Assembly (NCBI GenBank): GCA_022794295.1
Contig: JAAWEO010000036.1
Coordinates: forward strand, 1 to 13,762
Length of the DNA stretch: 13,762 bases
Reading direction: 5' to 3'
DNA from: Angelakisella sp.
GTDB taxonomy: Bacteria; Bacillota; Clostridia; Oscillospirales; Ruminococcaceae
The notes below the pieces were generated by a model that was given only the letters and a program-made list of their open reading frames with translations, did not search any database and was not told the origin of the DNA. The position numbers were made by a program, and so were the translations under genes. Position 1 is the first letter of the stretch. Each line of letters opens with the position of its first letter. Positions 1 to 6,027 of the stretch are shown one piece after another.

Positions 1-20
1 CACCCCCGCATCTTACCGGA

Positions 21-69
21 GGGCGCATTTTTCTTTGCTTACTTTCTTTTTGAAAGAAAAAAAGAAAGT
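21..69 (+). repeat. Hairpin repeat, left copy
   Basis: GGGCGC (21-26) is followed by CTTTGCTTACTTTCT (33-47). A stem then pairs 41-51 (ACTTTCTTTTT) with 59-69 (AAAAAGAAAGT) around a 7-nt loop. The reverse complement of 13691-13731 near the other end of the window has the same order (GGGCGC, CTTTGGTTACTTTCT, hairpin, AGAAAGT), so these are two diverged copies in opposite orientation. Function is unknown. It could be a dispersed intergenic repeat or a terminator for an unseen upstream gene. Confidence 0.6.
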
Positions 70-320
70 TGGCCGTAGGCCACGGTCCCGAAGGGATCAA
101 GCCTGCTCGCCCCCCACCCAGCTATCCTGCAAATACACCCCGGTGGGGTGTTTTGCAACAACAGCCCCCCTCGAATGGACCGGCCCAAAAGGCCGGTCCA
201 TTCGACTCTCTAAAGGCCGCCACCAGGCGGCCCTAATAATCCCGCCCCCCAAAGAACATAAGAAAACCCCATACCCCTCACCCTTTAAACCACACCCCCA
301 GCCGCATAAATGAATGGATT
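70..320. other. Non-coding stretch with consecutive hairpins
   Basis: I find no credible gene here. An open frame at 35-313 has low-complexity, proline- and arginine-rich content, no ribosome binding site, and runs through every hairpin. Structure seen: GGCC-GTA-GGCC (71-81); TCCC-GAA-GGGA (86-96 region); 129-155, where GCAAA..ACACCCC pairs with GGGGTGTTTTGC apart from one bulge; 171-205, listed separately; and 215-232, GGCCGCC-ACCA-GGCGGCC. None is followed by a U-run, so they are not typical terminators. From about 300 on the sequence becomes AT-rich. Confidence 0.5.
171..205. repeat. Perfect 15-bp inverted repeat
   Basis: TCGAATGGACCGGCC (171-185) is exactly complementary to 191-205, with a 5-nt loop CAAAA. 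No T-run follows on either strand. It is the strongest hairpin of the left non-coding end. It could be a REP-like element or part of a structured RNA; the sequence does not decide. Confidence 0.7.
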
Positions 321-322
321 TA

Positions 323-336
323 TGTATAAATATTCA
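323..336. promoter_or_regulatory. ARG-box-like operator candidate
   Basis: TGTATAAATATTCA matches 13 of 14 positions of the ArgR/AhrC ARG-box core TGAATWWWWATTCA, with one change in the left half-site. A further TGAAT lies just upstream at 311-315. The site is in the AT-rich stretch about 85 bp upstream of the -35 box of the amino acid transporter operon. ArgR/AhrC often represses from sites overlapping promoters but can also act from upstream sites. AT-rich DNA yields such matches by chance, so this remains a candidate. No argR gene is in the window. Confidence 0.35.
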
Positions 337-420
337 TATTAAGCAAATAAAAACAGCATCCTGCACAAAATAACAGCCCGCAGTTAAGGGATTATTTCCC
401 AAAAAACAGCTAAAAAAGGG

Positions 421-449
421 TTTACAACTGCAAAAGAAGGATGTATAAT
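421..449 (+). promoter_or_regulatory. Sigma-A promoter of the amino acid ABC operon
   Basis: TTTACA (421-426) and a perfect TATAAT (444-449) are separated by 17 bp. The predicted start of transcription is near 456, about 45 nt ahead of the leader peptide and 157 nt ahead of the first binding protein. Confidence 0.8.
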
Positions 450-501
450 AATGCACAGAAAACGCAAGAACATTCCCCAGCAACTTAAAGGAGGGCCCGC
501 T

Positions 502-549
502 ATGATATGGCTATCCACCACCGCGGTTTTTCCCCAGCGACGACGATAA
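502..549 (+). CDS. 15-residue leader peptide of the amino acid ABC operon
   Basis: The predicted peptide is MIWLSTTAVFPQRRR. A very strong ribosome binding site, AAAGGAGGG (487-495), sits 6 nt before the ATG and about 30 nt after the predicted transcript start, so the frame is probably translated. It ends with three consecutive CGA arginine codons right before TAA. CGA looks rare in the neighbouring genes, which mostly use CGG and CGC. The peptide's second half is inside a possible stem (521-569) that a ribosome held at the end would open. I infer a regulatory leader that may sense charged arginine tRNA or a ligand. It matches no leader peptide that I can name with certainty. The transporter start codon is 63 nt downstream of the leader stop. 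Confidence 0.6.
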   Translation: MIWLSTTAVFPQRRR

Positions 550-569
550 GGCACCGGAAGAAACCACGG
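521..569 (+). promoter_or_regulatory. Possible leader-RNA stem overlapping the leader peptide
   Basis: CCGCGGTTTTTCC (521-533) can pair with GGAAGAAACCACGG (556-569), with one C-A mismatch and one bulged G. The 22-nt loop holds the CGA codons and stop of the leader peptide. There is no T-run after it, so if it acts, it would do so through translation, RNA stability or Rho access rather than as an intrinsic terminator. Confidence 0.4.
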
Positions 570-612
570 CCTGTATGGAAATGAAAGTGAGAACATAATA
601 AGGAGAATTACC

Positions 613-1593
613 ATGATGAAAAAGATGTTTGCCAGCCTTCTGGCTGCTTTGATGATCGCTTCTCTGACCGCCTGCGGCGGCGGCAATGGCTCCTCGCCCT
701 CCGGATCCGCTCCGGAGCCCGCCTCCCCCTCGGCTCCCGCCAATTCGGCTTCCCCCTCCTCCCAGCCCGCAGCCCCTGAACCGGCGGGCAGCGAGGTTGT
801 GATGCCCAGCTATCCCGATGCCGCCAGCGTGGACCTTGCCAAGGTGGACGCCGAGATCAAGGAGCTGGCTCCCAAGGTCAAAACCATCACCGAGGGCAAG
901 CTGATCCTGGGCACCTCTGCTGACTATGCCCCCTATGAGTTCCACATTCTGGACAACGGCGTGGACAAAATCGTGGGCTTTGACGTGTCCCTGGCCCAGG
1001 CCATCGCCGACGAGCTGGGAGTTGAGCTGGAGATCCGGGACATTCCCTTCGATTCCATCCTGATGGAGATCAACGCCGGATCCGTGGACGTAGGCATCGC
1101 CGGCTTTACCCCCACCCCCGCCCGGCTGGAGGCCGTTGATATGAGCCATCTTTATGAGCTCCAGAGCCAGTCCCTGCTGATCCGGAAGGCCGACCTGGAG
1201 AAGTACAAGGATGTTTCTGACTTTGGCGCCGGTACCAATGTGGGCGCCCAGACCGGCAGCATTCAGGAGGAACTGGCCCTGGCCTCCACCCCCAATGCCG
1301 CCCACACCTCGATCCAGACCATCCCCTCCCTTGTAATGGACCTGAAGGGTGAAAAGGTTGACGCCGTTGTAATGGAAACCGCTGTGGCCGAGGGCTATGT
1401 CCAGGCCCAGGATGACCTGGCTATCCTCTGCGAGGTCCCCTATGATTCCAATGGCAAGGGCGTCGTGGTGAAGAAGGGCAACGAGGATCTGCTGAACTTC
1501 GTCAACGCCGTTGTCACCAAGGTCGTTGTCAACGGCGACATGGCCAAATTTATTGAAGAAGCCAACGCCCTTTCTGACCAGTCCATTTCTTAA
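613..1593 (+). CDS. Amino acid ABC transporter substrate-binding lipoprotein (first paralogue)
   Basis: This is a family 3 solute-binding protein (SBP_bac_3 fold) of the polar amino acid importers. It would be anchored outside the membrane and pass its ligand to the permease encoded at 2671-3399. The signal peptide ends in lipobox LTAC with Cys21, followed by a Ser/Pro/Ala-rich linker to about residue 65. The binding domain starts near residue 95 (GKLILGTSADYAPYEF), with GFDVSLAQAIADELGV and TPTPARLEAVDMS, whose Arg171 is at the place that usually binds the ligand carboxylate. Where the family usually has Asp for the amino group there is Glu255 (VVMETAVAEGY). The start has AAGGAG at 600-605, 7 nt before ATG; ATG at 616 is an alternative. 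It is first in the operon after the leader peptide. The substrate cannot be read from sequence; arginine or another basic amino acid is only a hint from the leader. Confidence 0.9.
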   Translation: MMKKMFASLLAALMIASLTACGGGNGSSPSGSAPEPASPSAPANSASPSSQPAAPEPAGSEVVMPSYPDAASVDLAKVDAEIKELAPKVKTITEGKLILGTSADYAPYEFHILDNGVDKIVGFDVSLAQAIADELGVELEIRDIPFDSILMEINAGSVDVGIAGFTPTPARLEAVDMSHLYELQSQSLLIRKADLEKYKDVSDFGAGTNVGAQTGSIQEELALASTPNAAHTSIQTIPSLVMDLKGEKVDAVVMETAVAEGYVQAQDDLAILCEVPYDSNGKGVVVKKGNEDLLNFVNAVVTKVVVNGDMAKFIEEANALSDQSIS

Positions 1594-1621
1594 CCAACCT
1601 TAACGTAAGGAGAGAACCGAT

Positions 1622-2587
1622 ATGAAACAGAAAAAGCTGTTCAGCGGCCTTCTGGCCCTTCTGATGATCGTTTCCCTGGCCGCCTGCGGCGGTAAGGATG
1701 CCCCGGCCCCTTCTTCTTCCACTCCGGAAACCTCCGCTCCCGCAGCCTCCGATCCCCCTTCCTCCCAGCCAGAGAGCAATGCTCCCACTGTAGAGGTCCC
1801 CACCGCCCCTGATATTGAGGGCCTGGATATGGCAGCCCTGGATGCCGAGATCAAGGAGCTGGCCGCCAAGGTCAAAACCGTCACCGACGGAAAGCTCACC
1901 ATCGGCACCTCCGCAGACTTTGCCCCCTATGAGTTCCATATTATGGAAAACGGTGTGGATAAGATCGTAGGCTTTGACGTGGCCCTGGGGCAGGCCATCG
2001 CCGACGAGCTGGGGGTCGCCTTCGAGGTAAAGGACATCTCCTTCGACTCCATCCTCATGGAGCTGAACAGCGGCACCATCGACCTGGGCCTGGCGGGCTT
2101 CTCCCCCACCCCGGAGCGGCTGGAGGCCGTGGACATGAGCCTGCTGTACTACACCGGCGGCCAGTCCCTGATGATCAAAAAGTCCGACGAGGGCAAGATC
2201 ACAGGCTTTGCCGACCTGGGGGCAGGGACCTCGGTAGGGGCTCAGACCGGCTCCATCCAGGCGGACCTGGCCAAGGAGCACACCCCGGAGGCCAACCTGG
2301 TGGCCCTCCAGACCGTCCCCTCCATTATTATGGACCTTAAGACCGGCAAGATCGATGCCGCCTACATAGAGACCGTTGTGGCCGAGGGCTATCTTGCGAC
2401 CCAGGACGACATTATGATCCTGTGCGAGGTTCCCTTCGATTCCGAGGGCTCCTCCGCCGCCGTGAAGAAGGGCAACGAGGATCTGCTGAACTTCGTCAAC
2501 GCCGTGATCACCAAGGTGGTGGCCAATGGCACCATGGCCCAGCTTGTAGAGGACGCCAACGCCCTTTCCAGCCAGTCCATTTCCTGA
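1622..2587 (+). CDS. Amino acid ABC transporter substrate-binding lipoprotein (second paralogue)
   Basis: A close tandem copy of the preceding gene with the same architecture: signal peptide with lipobox SLAAC (Cys22), Ser/Pro/Ala-rich linker, then the family 3 binding domain (GKLTIGTSADFAPYEF, GFDVALGQAIADELGV, TPERLEAVDMS with Arg166, IETVVAEGY with Glu250). Both proteins end in almost the same ANALSxQSIS. A 44-nt stretch is identical between the genes (1468-1511 and 2462-2505). Differences cluster in the linker and in parts of the second lobe (for example YYTGGQSLMIKK against YELQSQSLLIRK), so the two may prefer different ligands while sharing one permease and ATPase. AAGGAG at 1607-1612 sits 9 nt before ATG; the gap to the first gene is 28 nt. 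Confidence 0.9.
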   Translation: MKQKKLFSGLLALLMIVSLAACGGKDAPAPSSSTPETSAPAASDPPSSQPESNAPTVEVPTAPDIEGLDMAALDAEIKELAAKVKTVTDGKLTIGTSADFAPYEFHIMENGVDKIVGFDVALGQAIADELGVAFEVKDISFDSILMELNSGTIDLGLAGFSPTPERLEAVDMSLLYYTGGQSLMIKKSDEGKITGFADLGAGTSVGAQTGSIQADLAKEHTPEANLVALQTVPSIIMDLKTGKIDAAYIETVVAEGYLATQDDIMILCEVPFDSEGSSAAVKKGNEDLLNFVNAVITKVVANGTMAQLVEDANALSSQSIS

Positions 2588-2603
2588 CAGCACAAAGAGG
2601 GCC

Positions 2604-2633
2604 CGCCCTCCCCCGAAAGGCCGGGGGAGGGTG
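2604..2633 (+). other. Intercistronic stem-loop between binding protein and permease
   Basis: CCCTCCCCC (2606-2614) pairs perfectly with GGGGGAGGG (2623-2631) around an 8-nt loop, and two further outer pairs are possible. No T-run follows, so it is unlikely to stop transcription fully. In other ABC operons such stems protect the upstream binding-protein mRNA from 3' decay and so give more binding protein than permease. That role here is inferred. Confidence 0.6.
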
Positions 2634-2670
2634 ACCTTCTGTAATAACCAAAACAAGGAGACCGACGCCT

Positions 2671-3399
2671 ATGAGTTTCAACTTCGCCTCCATGGTCAAG
2701 TTTGCTGTTTACTTCCGGCAGGGTGTTATTTATACCATCCTCCTTTCCGCCTGCACCGTGGCCCTGGGCTTTATTCTGGCCCTTGGCCTGGCCCTGATGC
2801 GCATTGCCAAACCGGGGCGCAGCACCTCCAGCAAGGTGCTGGTCAAGATCCTGCATTTTGTCTCCGGCTTTTATATCGAGGTCATCCGGGGAACCCCTAT
2901 GCTGGTGCAGCTGTTTATCATTTACTACATCGCCTACGGCCCCGGGGGCCTTTCCGCCCCGGATTTTACCCTTTTCGGCTTCATCAACGGCAAGCAGTTC
3001 GTCCCTGGCATCGTCGCCCTTTCCCTGAACAGCGGGGCCTATGTGGCGGAGATCGTCCGGGCCGGCATCCAGGGCATCGACTACGGCCAGACAGAGGCCT
3101 GCCGCAGCCTGGGAATGACCAAATTTCAGAATATGCGGTACATCGTCCTGCCCCAGGCCATTAAAAACATCCTGCCGGCTATTGCCAACGAGTTCGTCAC
3201 CATCATCAAGGAATCCTCCATCTGCTCGGTCATCGGGATGCAGGAGCTGATGTTTAACGCCAAGCTGGTTCAGGGTGCCAGCTTCCGCCCCTCGGAGCCC
3301 CTCCTGATTGCGGCGGCCCTCTACCTCTGCATGACTGTGCCCACTTCCAAGATCATTGCCTACTTTGAAAGGAGGATGCGCCGTGGCGACCAGCGGTAA
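2671..3399 (+). CDS. Amino acid ABC transporter permease (HisM/GlnP family)
   Basis: A 242-residue inner-membrane permease of the polar amino acid importer family, probably acting as a homodimer because the operon encodes only one. Hydrophobic segments lie near residues 15-45 (VIYTILLSACTVALGFILALGLAL), 65-90, 110-130 and 205-230. The EAA loop that contacts the ATPase is EACRSLGMTKFQNMRYIVLPQAI, with the conserved Gly and the I-LP pair. The family signature EVIRGTPMLVQLFIIYY follows the second segment. AAGGAG at 2655-2660 lies 10 nt before ATG. Its 3' end overlaps the start of the ATPase gene by 17 nt, indicating translational coupling. Confidence 0.92.
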   Translation: MSFNFASMVKFAVYFRQGVIYTILLSACTVALGFILALGLALMRIAKPGRSTSSKVLVKILHFVSGFYIEVIRGTPMLVQLFIIYYIAYGPGGLSAPDFTLFGFINGKQFVPGIVALSLNSGAYVAEIVRAGIQGIDYGQTEACRSLGMTKFQNMRYIVLPQAIKNILPAIANEFVTIIKESSICSVIGMQELMFNAKLVQGASFRPSEPLLIAAALYLCMTVPTSKIIAYFERRMRRGDQR

Positions 3400-4126
3400 C
3401 CTGATCCAGGTGAAGGACCTGGTAAAGACCTTCGGCACCCGGATCCACGCCATCGACCATGTCAGCCTGGATATTGCCAAGGGGGACGTGGTGGTCATCG
3501 TGGGCCCCTCCGGCTCCGGCAAATCCACCTTTCTGCGCTCCCTGAACCTTCTGGAGGAGCCCTCCTCCGGGGAGGTGATCTTCGAGGGGGTGAACATCGC
3601 CGGGAAGGGCGTGAACATCGACATCCACCGCCAGAAGATGGGGATGGTGTTCCAGCACTTTAACCTCTTTCCCCACCTGACCATTCTGCAAAACATGACC
3701 CTGGCCCCCATGAAGGTGAAGAAGGTGCCCCAGCGGGAGGCGGAGGAAAAGGCTATGGCCCTTCTGGCCCGGGTGGGGCTGCAGGACCGGGCCTACGCCT
3801 ACCCCATCCAGCTTTCCGGCGGTCAGAAGCAGCGGGTCGCCATTGTCCGGGCCCTTTGCATGGAGCCGGAGGTGATGCTCTTTGACGAGCCTACCTCCGC
3901 CCTGGACCCCGAAATGGTGGGTGAGGTGCTGGAGGTGATGAAGTCCCTGGCCCGGGAGGGGATGACCATGGTGGTGGTCACCCACGAAATGGGCTTTGCC
4001 CGGGAGGTAGGGACCCGGGTGATCTTCATGGACTCCGGCAAGATCGTGGAGGAAAACGCCCCCGAGGAATTTTTTACCCATCCCAAAAGTGAACGCCTTA
4101 AGGATTTCCTGGCAAAGGTCCTGTGA
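3383..4126 (+). CDS. Amino acid ABC transporter ATP-binding protein (GlnQ/HisP type)
   Basis: The cytoplasmic ATPase that powers the importer, 247 residues from this start. Visible motifs: Walker A GPSGSGKST (41-49), Q-loop VFQHFNLFPH (Gln91), signature LSGGQKQR (144-151), Walker B VMLFDEP with Asp168-Glu169, D-loop SALD, and switch His201 in THEMGFA. I chose the GTG at 3383 because AAAGGAGG (3368-3375) lies 7 nt before it. The frame stays open up to a TTG at 3356, but that would place the ribosome binding site inside the gene. It overlaps the permease end by 17 nt and is the last gene of the operon, followed directly by an intrinsic terminator. Confidence 0.93.
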   Translation: MATSGNLIQVKDLVKTFGTRIHAIDHVSLDIAKGDVVVIVGPSGSGKSTFLRSLNLLEEPSSGEVIFEGVNIAGKGVNIDIHRQKMGMVFQHFNLFPHLTILQNMTLAPMKVKKVPQREAEEKAMALLARVGLQDRAYAYPIQLSGGQKQRVAIVRALCMEPEVMLFDEPTSALDPEMVGEVLEVMKSLAREGMTMVVVTHEMGFAREVGTRVIFMDSGKIVEENAPEEFFTHPKSERLKDFLAKVL

Positions 4127-4138
4127 GCATTTCTTTCT

Positions 4139-4174
4139 CCCCGCCTCCGCTCCGGCCGGAGGCGGGGATTTTTT
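4139..4174 (+). terminator. Intrinsic terminator of the amino acid ABC operon
   Basis: CCCCGCCTCCG (4139-4149) pairs perfectly with CGGAGGCGGGG (4157-4167) around a 7-nt loop, followed by A and six T (4169-4174). It starts 12 nt after the ATPase stop codon. Confidence 0.95.
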
Positions 4175-4252
4175 GCCATTGGGCCGGGGAACCCGAGGCC
4201 GGCAAGCTTCTCGATGAAATGCACAATTTTCGCCCCCCTTCCCCCCAACCCC

Positions 4253-4281
4253 TTGTAATTTCTCCCAGGAGGTTGTATAAT
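4253..4281 (+). promoter_or_regulatory. Promoter of the cytidylate-kinase-like gene
   Basis: TTGTAA (4253-4258) and a perfect TATAAT (4276-4281) are separated by 17 bp. The transcript would start near 4288, leaving a short 5' leader of about 18 nt that is mostly the ribosome binding site. Confidence 0.75.
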
Positions 4282-4305
4282 AAAATCATGAAGGGAGGAA
4301 TGACC

Positions 4306-4914
4306 ATGAAAGAGAACCTCATCGTTACTATCAGCCGGCAATACGGCAGCGGCGGCCGGGAAATCGGCCGGAAGCTGGCGGAGCGCCTGGGCATCCCCTA
4401 TTACGACAAGGAGCTGATCATCCTGGCGGCGGAAAAGAGCGGCTACGCCCGCAGCCTTTTCGAGGAGGCCGACCAGAAGGCCACCAACAGCATGATCTTC
4501 TCCCTGATGCGGGCGGGTTCTATGGCGGGCAGCTATGATATGCCCCTCAACGACAAGATCTACCTGATCCAGTCCGGAGTGATCCAGCAGGTGGCCCGCC
4601 AGGGGTCCTGTGTCATTGTGGGGCGGTGTGCCGATTATGTCCTTCAGGACAAATTCCCCTGTGTCAATATTTTCATCCACGCAGACCTGAAAAAGCGGAT
4701 GGAACGCGGCATACAGCTTTATGGCCTTTCCCCCGACGATGTCCAAAGCACCCTGATGAAAACCGATAAGCGCCGGGAGACCTACTACAACTACTACACC
4801 GGCCGCAAATACGGCGACGCCCGGAACTACACCCTCTCCCTGGACAGCCTGGGGGTCGGCATTGACCGGTCGGTGGAGGTGCTGGCCAGCTACATCCAGG
4901 GTTGGGAAGGGTAA
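4306..4914 (+). CDS. Cytidylate kinase-like family protein
   Basis: A P-loop nucleotide kinase of the cytidylate-kinase-like family (Cytidylate_kin2 type), 202 residues. The N-terminus TISRQYGSGGREIGRKLAERLGIPYYDKELI (about 7-38) carries the family's variant of the phosphate-binding loop, RQYGSGGREIG, rather than the classical GxxGxGKS/T of Cmk. SCVIVGRCADYVL near residue 105 and HADLKKRMER near 125 are typical lid and base-binding regions. Substrate is not settled; CMP is the default guess for the family, but many members are uncharacterised. AAGGGAGG (4291-4298) sits 7 nt before this ATG. An ATG at 4300 is too close, and further upstream the frame runs through the previous operon's terminator. 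A 58-nt gap separates it from the HPr-like gene, probably in one transcript. Confidence 0.85.
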   Translation: MKENLIVTISRQYGSGGREIGRKLAERLGIPYYDKELIILAAEKSGYARSLFEEADQKATNSMIFSLMRAGSMAGSYDMPLNDKIYLIQSGVIQQVARQGSCVIVGRCADYVLQDKFPCVNIFIHADLKKRMERGIQLYGLSPDDVQSTLMKTDKRRETYYNYYTGRKYGDARNYTLSLDSLGVGIDRSVEVLASYIQGWEG

Positions 4915-4972
4915 GCCTCTCCCCGCGGCAACAACAATCGGAAAGTAAAATCAGAAAGGCGGAAACCACCAA

Positions 4973-5215
4973 ATGAAGATCGAAATCAACATCCAGGGCC
5001 TCCAGAATTCGGAAAAATTCAGCTCCATCTGTCAGAATTATCCCTTCCAGCTTTATCTGCGCTCCGGCCAGTTCTGTGTGGACCCTAAGTCTATGCTGGG
5101 GGTGCTGGCTATCTTCTACTCCGCCTCCGAGCCTGTGTTTGTGGACACCACCGATATGGATGAGGAGACCACCCAGAAGTTCCTCCGGGATATCAACCCT
5201 TATCTGAAGAAATAA
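4973..5215 (+). CDS. Small HPr-like protein lacking the active-site histidine
   Basis: An 80-residue protein that aligns with the phosphocarrier HPr of the sugar phosphotransferase system. QFCVDPKSMLGVLAI (33-47) corresponds to the HPr segment around regulatory Ser46 (KTVNLKSIMGVMSL in B. subtilis), so Ser40 matches Ser46. At the place of the catalytic loop (G-[IL]-H-A-R-P) it has GLQNSEK, with Gln11 where His15 should be. It therefore should not carry phosphate from enzyme I. If it has a role it may be regulatory, similar to Crh, which also lacks His15. The ribosome binding site is weak (AAAGGCGG, 4955-4962). It follows the cytidylate-kinase-like gene and precedes a terminator-like hairpin. 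The family assignment is from alignment by eye. Confidence 0.7.
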   Translation: MKIEINIQGLQNSEKFSSICQNYPFQLYLRSGQFCVDPKSMLGVLAIFYSASEPVFVDTTDMDEETTQKFLRDINPYLKK

Positions 5216-5239
5216 CGCCCTGTATTCCATAGAGTACCC

Positions 5240-5273
5240 AGGCGGAGTGTCCCCAGGGATGCTCTGCCTTTTT
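5240..5273 (+). terminator. Terminator-like hairpin after the HPr-like gene
   Basis: AGGCGGAGTGTCC (5240-5252) pairs along 13 positions with 5257-5269, including three G-U pairs, around the tetraloop CCAG, and four to five T follow (5269-5273). It ends only 3 nt before the ribosome binding site of the next gene (AAAGGAG, 5277-5283). It would either separate the two genes or act as a partial stop within a common transcript. Confidence 0.6.
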
Positions 5274-5291
5274 GTGAAAGGAGTGATCCAT

Positions 5292-5879
5292 GTGCTGGAT
5301 ATGGTAAAGGGCTGCCAGGTTCCCTTTCCCGAAAGGCTGTTTGAAGGCTGCGAAATAGGGACAAGGTACATCCGTATGCTCCTGGATGCCGGAAGGATCC
5401 CCTTGGCTTTGGAAAAATTCCTGGAGCTCCGCCGCCGGGAGCAGGTTTTTTTTATTTTGGAGCTTCCCACCAACCAGAAGGAGGAGCCGGAGCCGGAACG
5501 GGTCCTTCACAAGGACATCTACTACCTGGACGGATGCAGCCAGGAGCAGGCCCTCTCCCTTTTGGAGGAGTACGGGGAGCTGCTGATCCAGGACGGGATG
5601 TCCGCCTTCGGCTTTGGCGGTCACGAGCTGGGGGACGAGATCATGGTGGAAAAATACAACCTGGTCACCCTCTGGAGCCGCCGCCCGGTGAAGTTCCGCC
5701 CTCTTTTGGAGGAGCTGGGCCTGCCAGAGCAGCAGCACCTGGTCACCGCCGGGGAGACCTTCGACCAGGAGCACCCCGGCCAATGCCAGATGATCACCCT
5801 AAACGGCATAACGGTTTATGATCTGCCGGAAATGCTGAAGGACCGGGGGCTCTACTTCGCCGAGCGCCGGAAGGCCTAA
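5292..5879 (+). CDS. Conserved-looking protein of unknown function
   Basis: I do not recognise this 195-residue protein. It is soluble-looking, with no signal peptide or membrane segment. Visible parts: an N-terminal segment CQVPFPERLFEGCEIGTRYIRMLLDAG, a Glu/Arg-rich helix (LALEKFLELRRREQ), a beta-like FFILELP, an acidic linker (KEEPEPERV), and a Gly-rich GMSAFGFGGHELGDEIMVEKYNLVTLW. It is coding by its normal G/C bias at third positions. AAAGGAG (5277-5283) lies 8 nt before GTG 5292. Upstream in-frame starts (GTG 5247, ATG 5259) fall within the preceding hairpin and lack a ribosome binding site. There is no clear promoter of its own after that hairpin, so expression may depend on read-through from the HPr-like gene. 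Confidence 0.7.
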   Translation: MLDMVKGCQVPFPERLFEGCEIGTRYIRMLLDAGRIPLALEKFLELRRREQVFFILELPTNQKEEPEPERVLHKDIYYLDGCSQEQALSLLEEYGELLIQDGMSAFGFGGHELGDEIMVEKYNLVTLWSRRPVKFRPLLEELGLPEQQHLVTAGETFDQEHPGQCQMITLNGITVYDLPEMLKDRGLYFAERRKA

Positions 5880-5916
5880 TCTCTCCTTCATTCTCTCATT
5901 TTCTTATCAAACCCCT

Positions 5917-5944
5917 TTGCAAGCTGCCAAAAATTTGCTATAAT
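5917..5944 (+). promoter_or_regulatory. Promoter of the aminotransferase-trpS unit
   Basis: TTGCAA (5917-5922) and TATAAT (5939-5944) are separated by 16 bp, with an extended -10 (TGC directly before TATAAT). Transcription would start near 5951, just before a 10-bp stem-loop. Confidence 0.8.
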
Positions 5945-5955
5945 GGTATGCTATA

Positions 5956-5985
5956 GGGAGCGGGCTTCCCTTTTTGCCCGTTCCC
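5956..5985 (+). promoter_or_regulatory. 5' stem-loop of the aminotransferase transcript
   Basis: GGGAGCGGGC (5956-5965) pairs with GCCCGTTCCC (5976-5985), including one G-U pair, around a 10-nt pyrimidine-rich loop. It lies within 5 nt of the predicted transcript start. There is no proper T-run after it (TCTTTCCC), so it more likely stabilises the mRNA than terminates it. Confidence 0.5.
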
Positions 5986-6027
5986 TCTTTCCCAGGCGGA
6001 ATCTTCAAAAATAAGGCGGGTGCTTTT

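Noticed and set aside
35..313. Open frame of 92 codons at the left end
   Set aside because: No ribosome binding site, low-complexity Pro/Arg/Lys content, starts inside one hairpin repeat and runs through several more.
1468..2505. 44-nt exact repeat between the two binding-protein genes as a mobile or recombination element
   Set aside because: It is an in-frame, conserved part of two paralogous genes and is explained by gene duplication.
511..4081. Long minus-strand open frames (511-1305, 1550-2656, 2389-3711, 3353-4081) opposite the transporter genes
   Set aside because: Gly/His/Leu-rich antisense translations caused by high GC; the plus-strand genes have recognisable products and ribosome binding sites.
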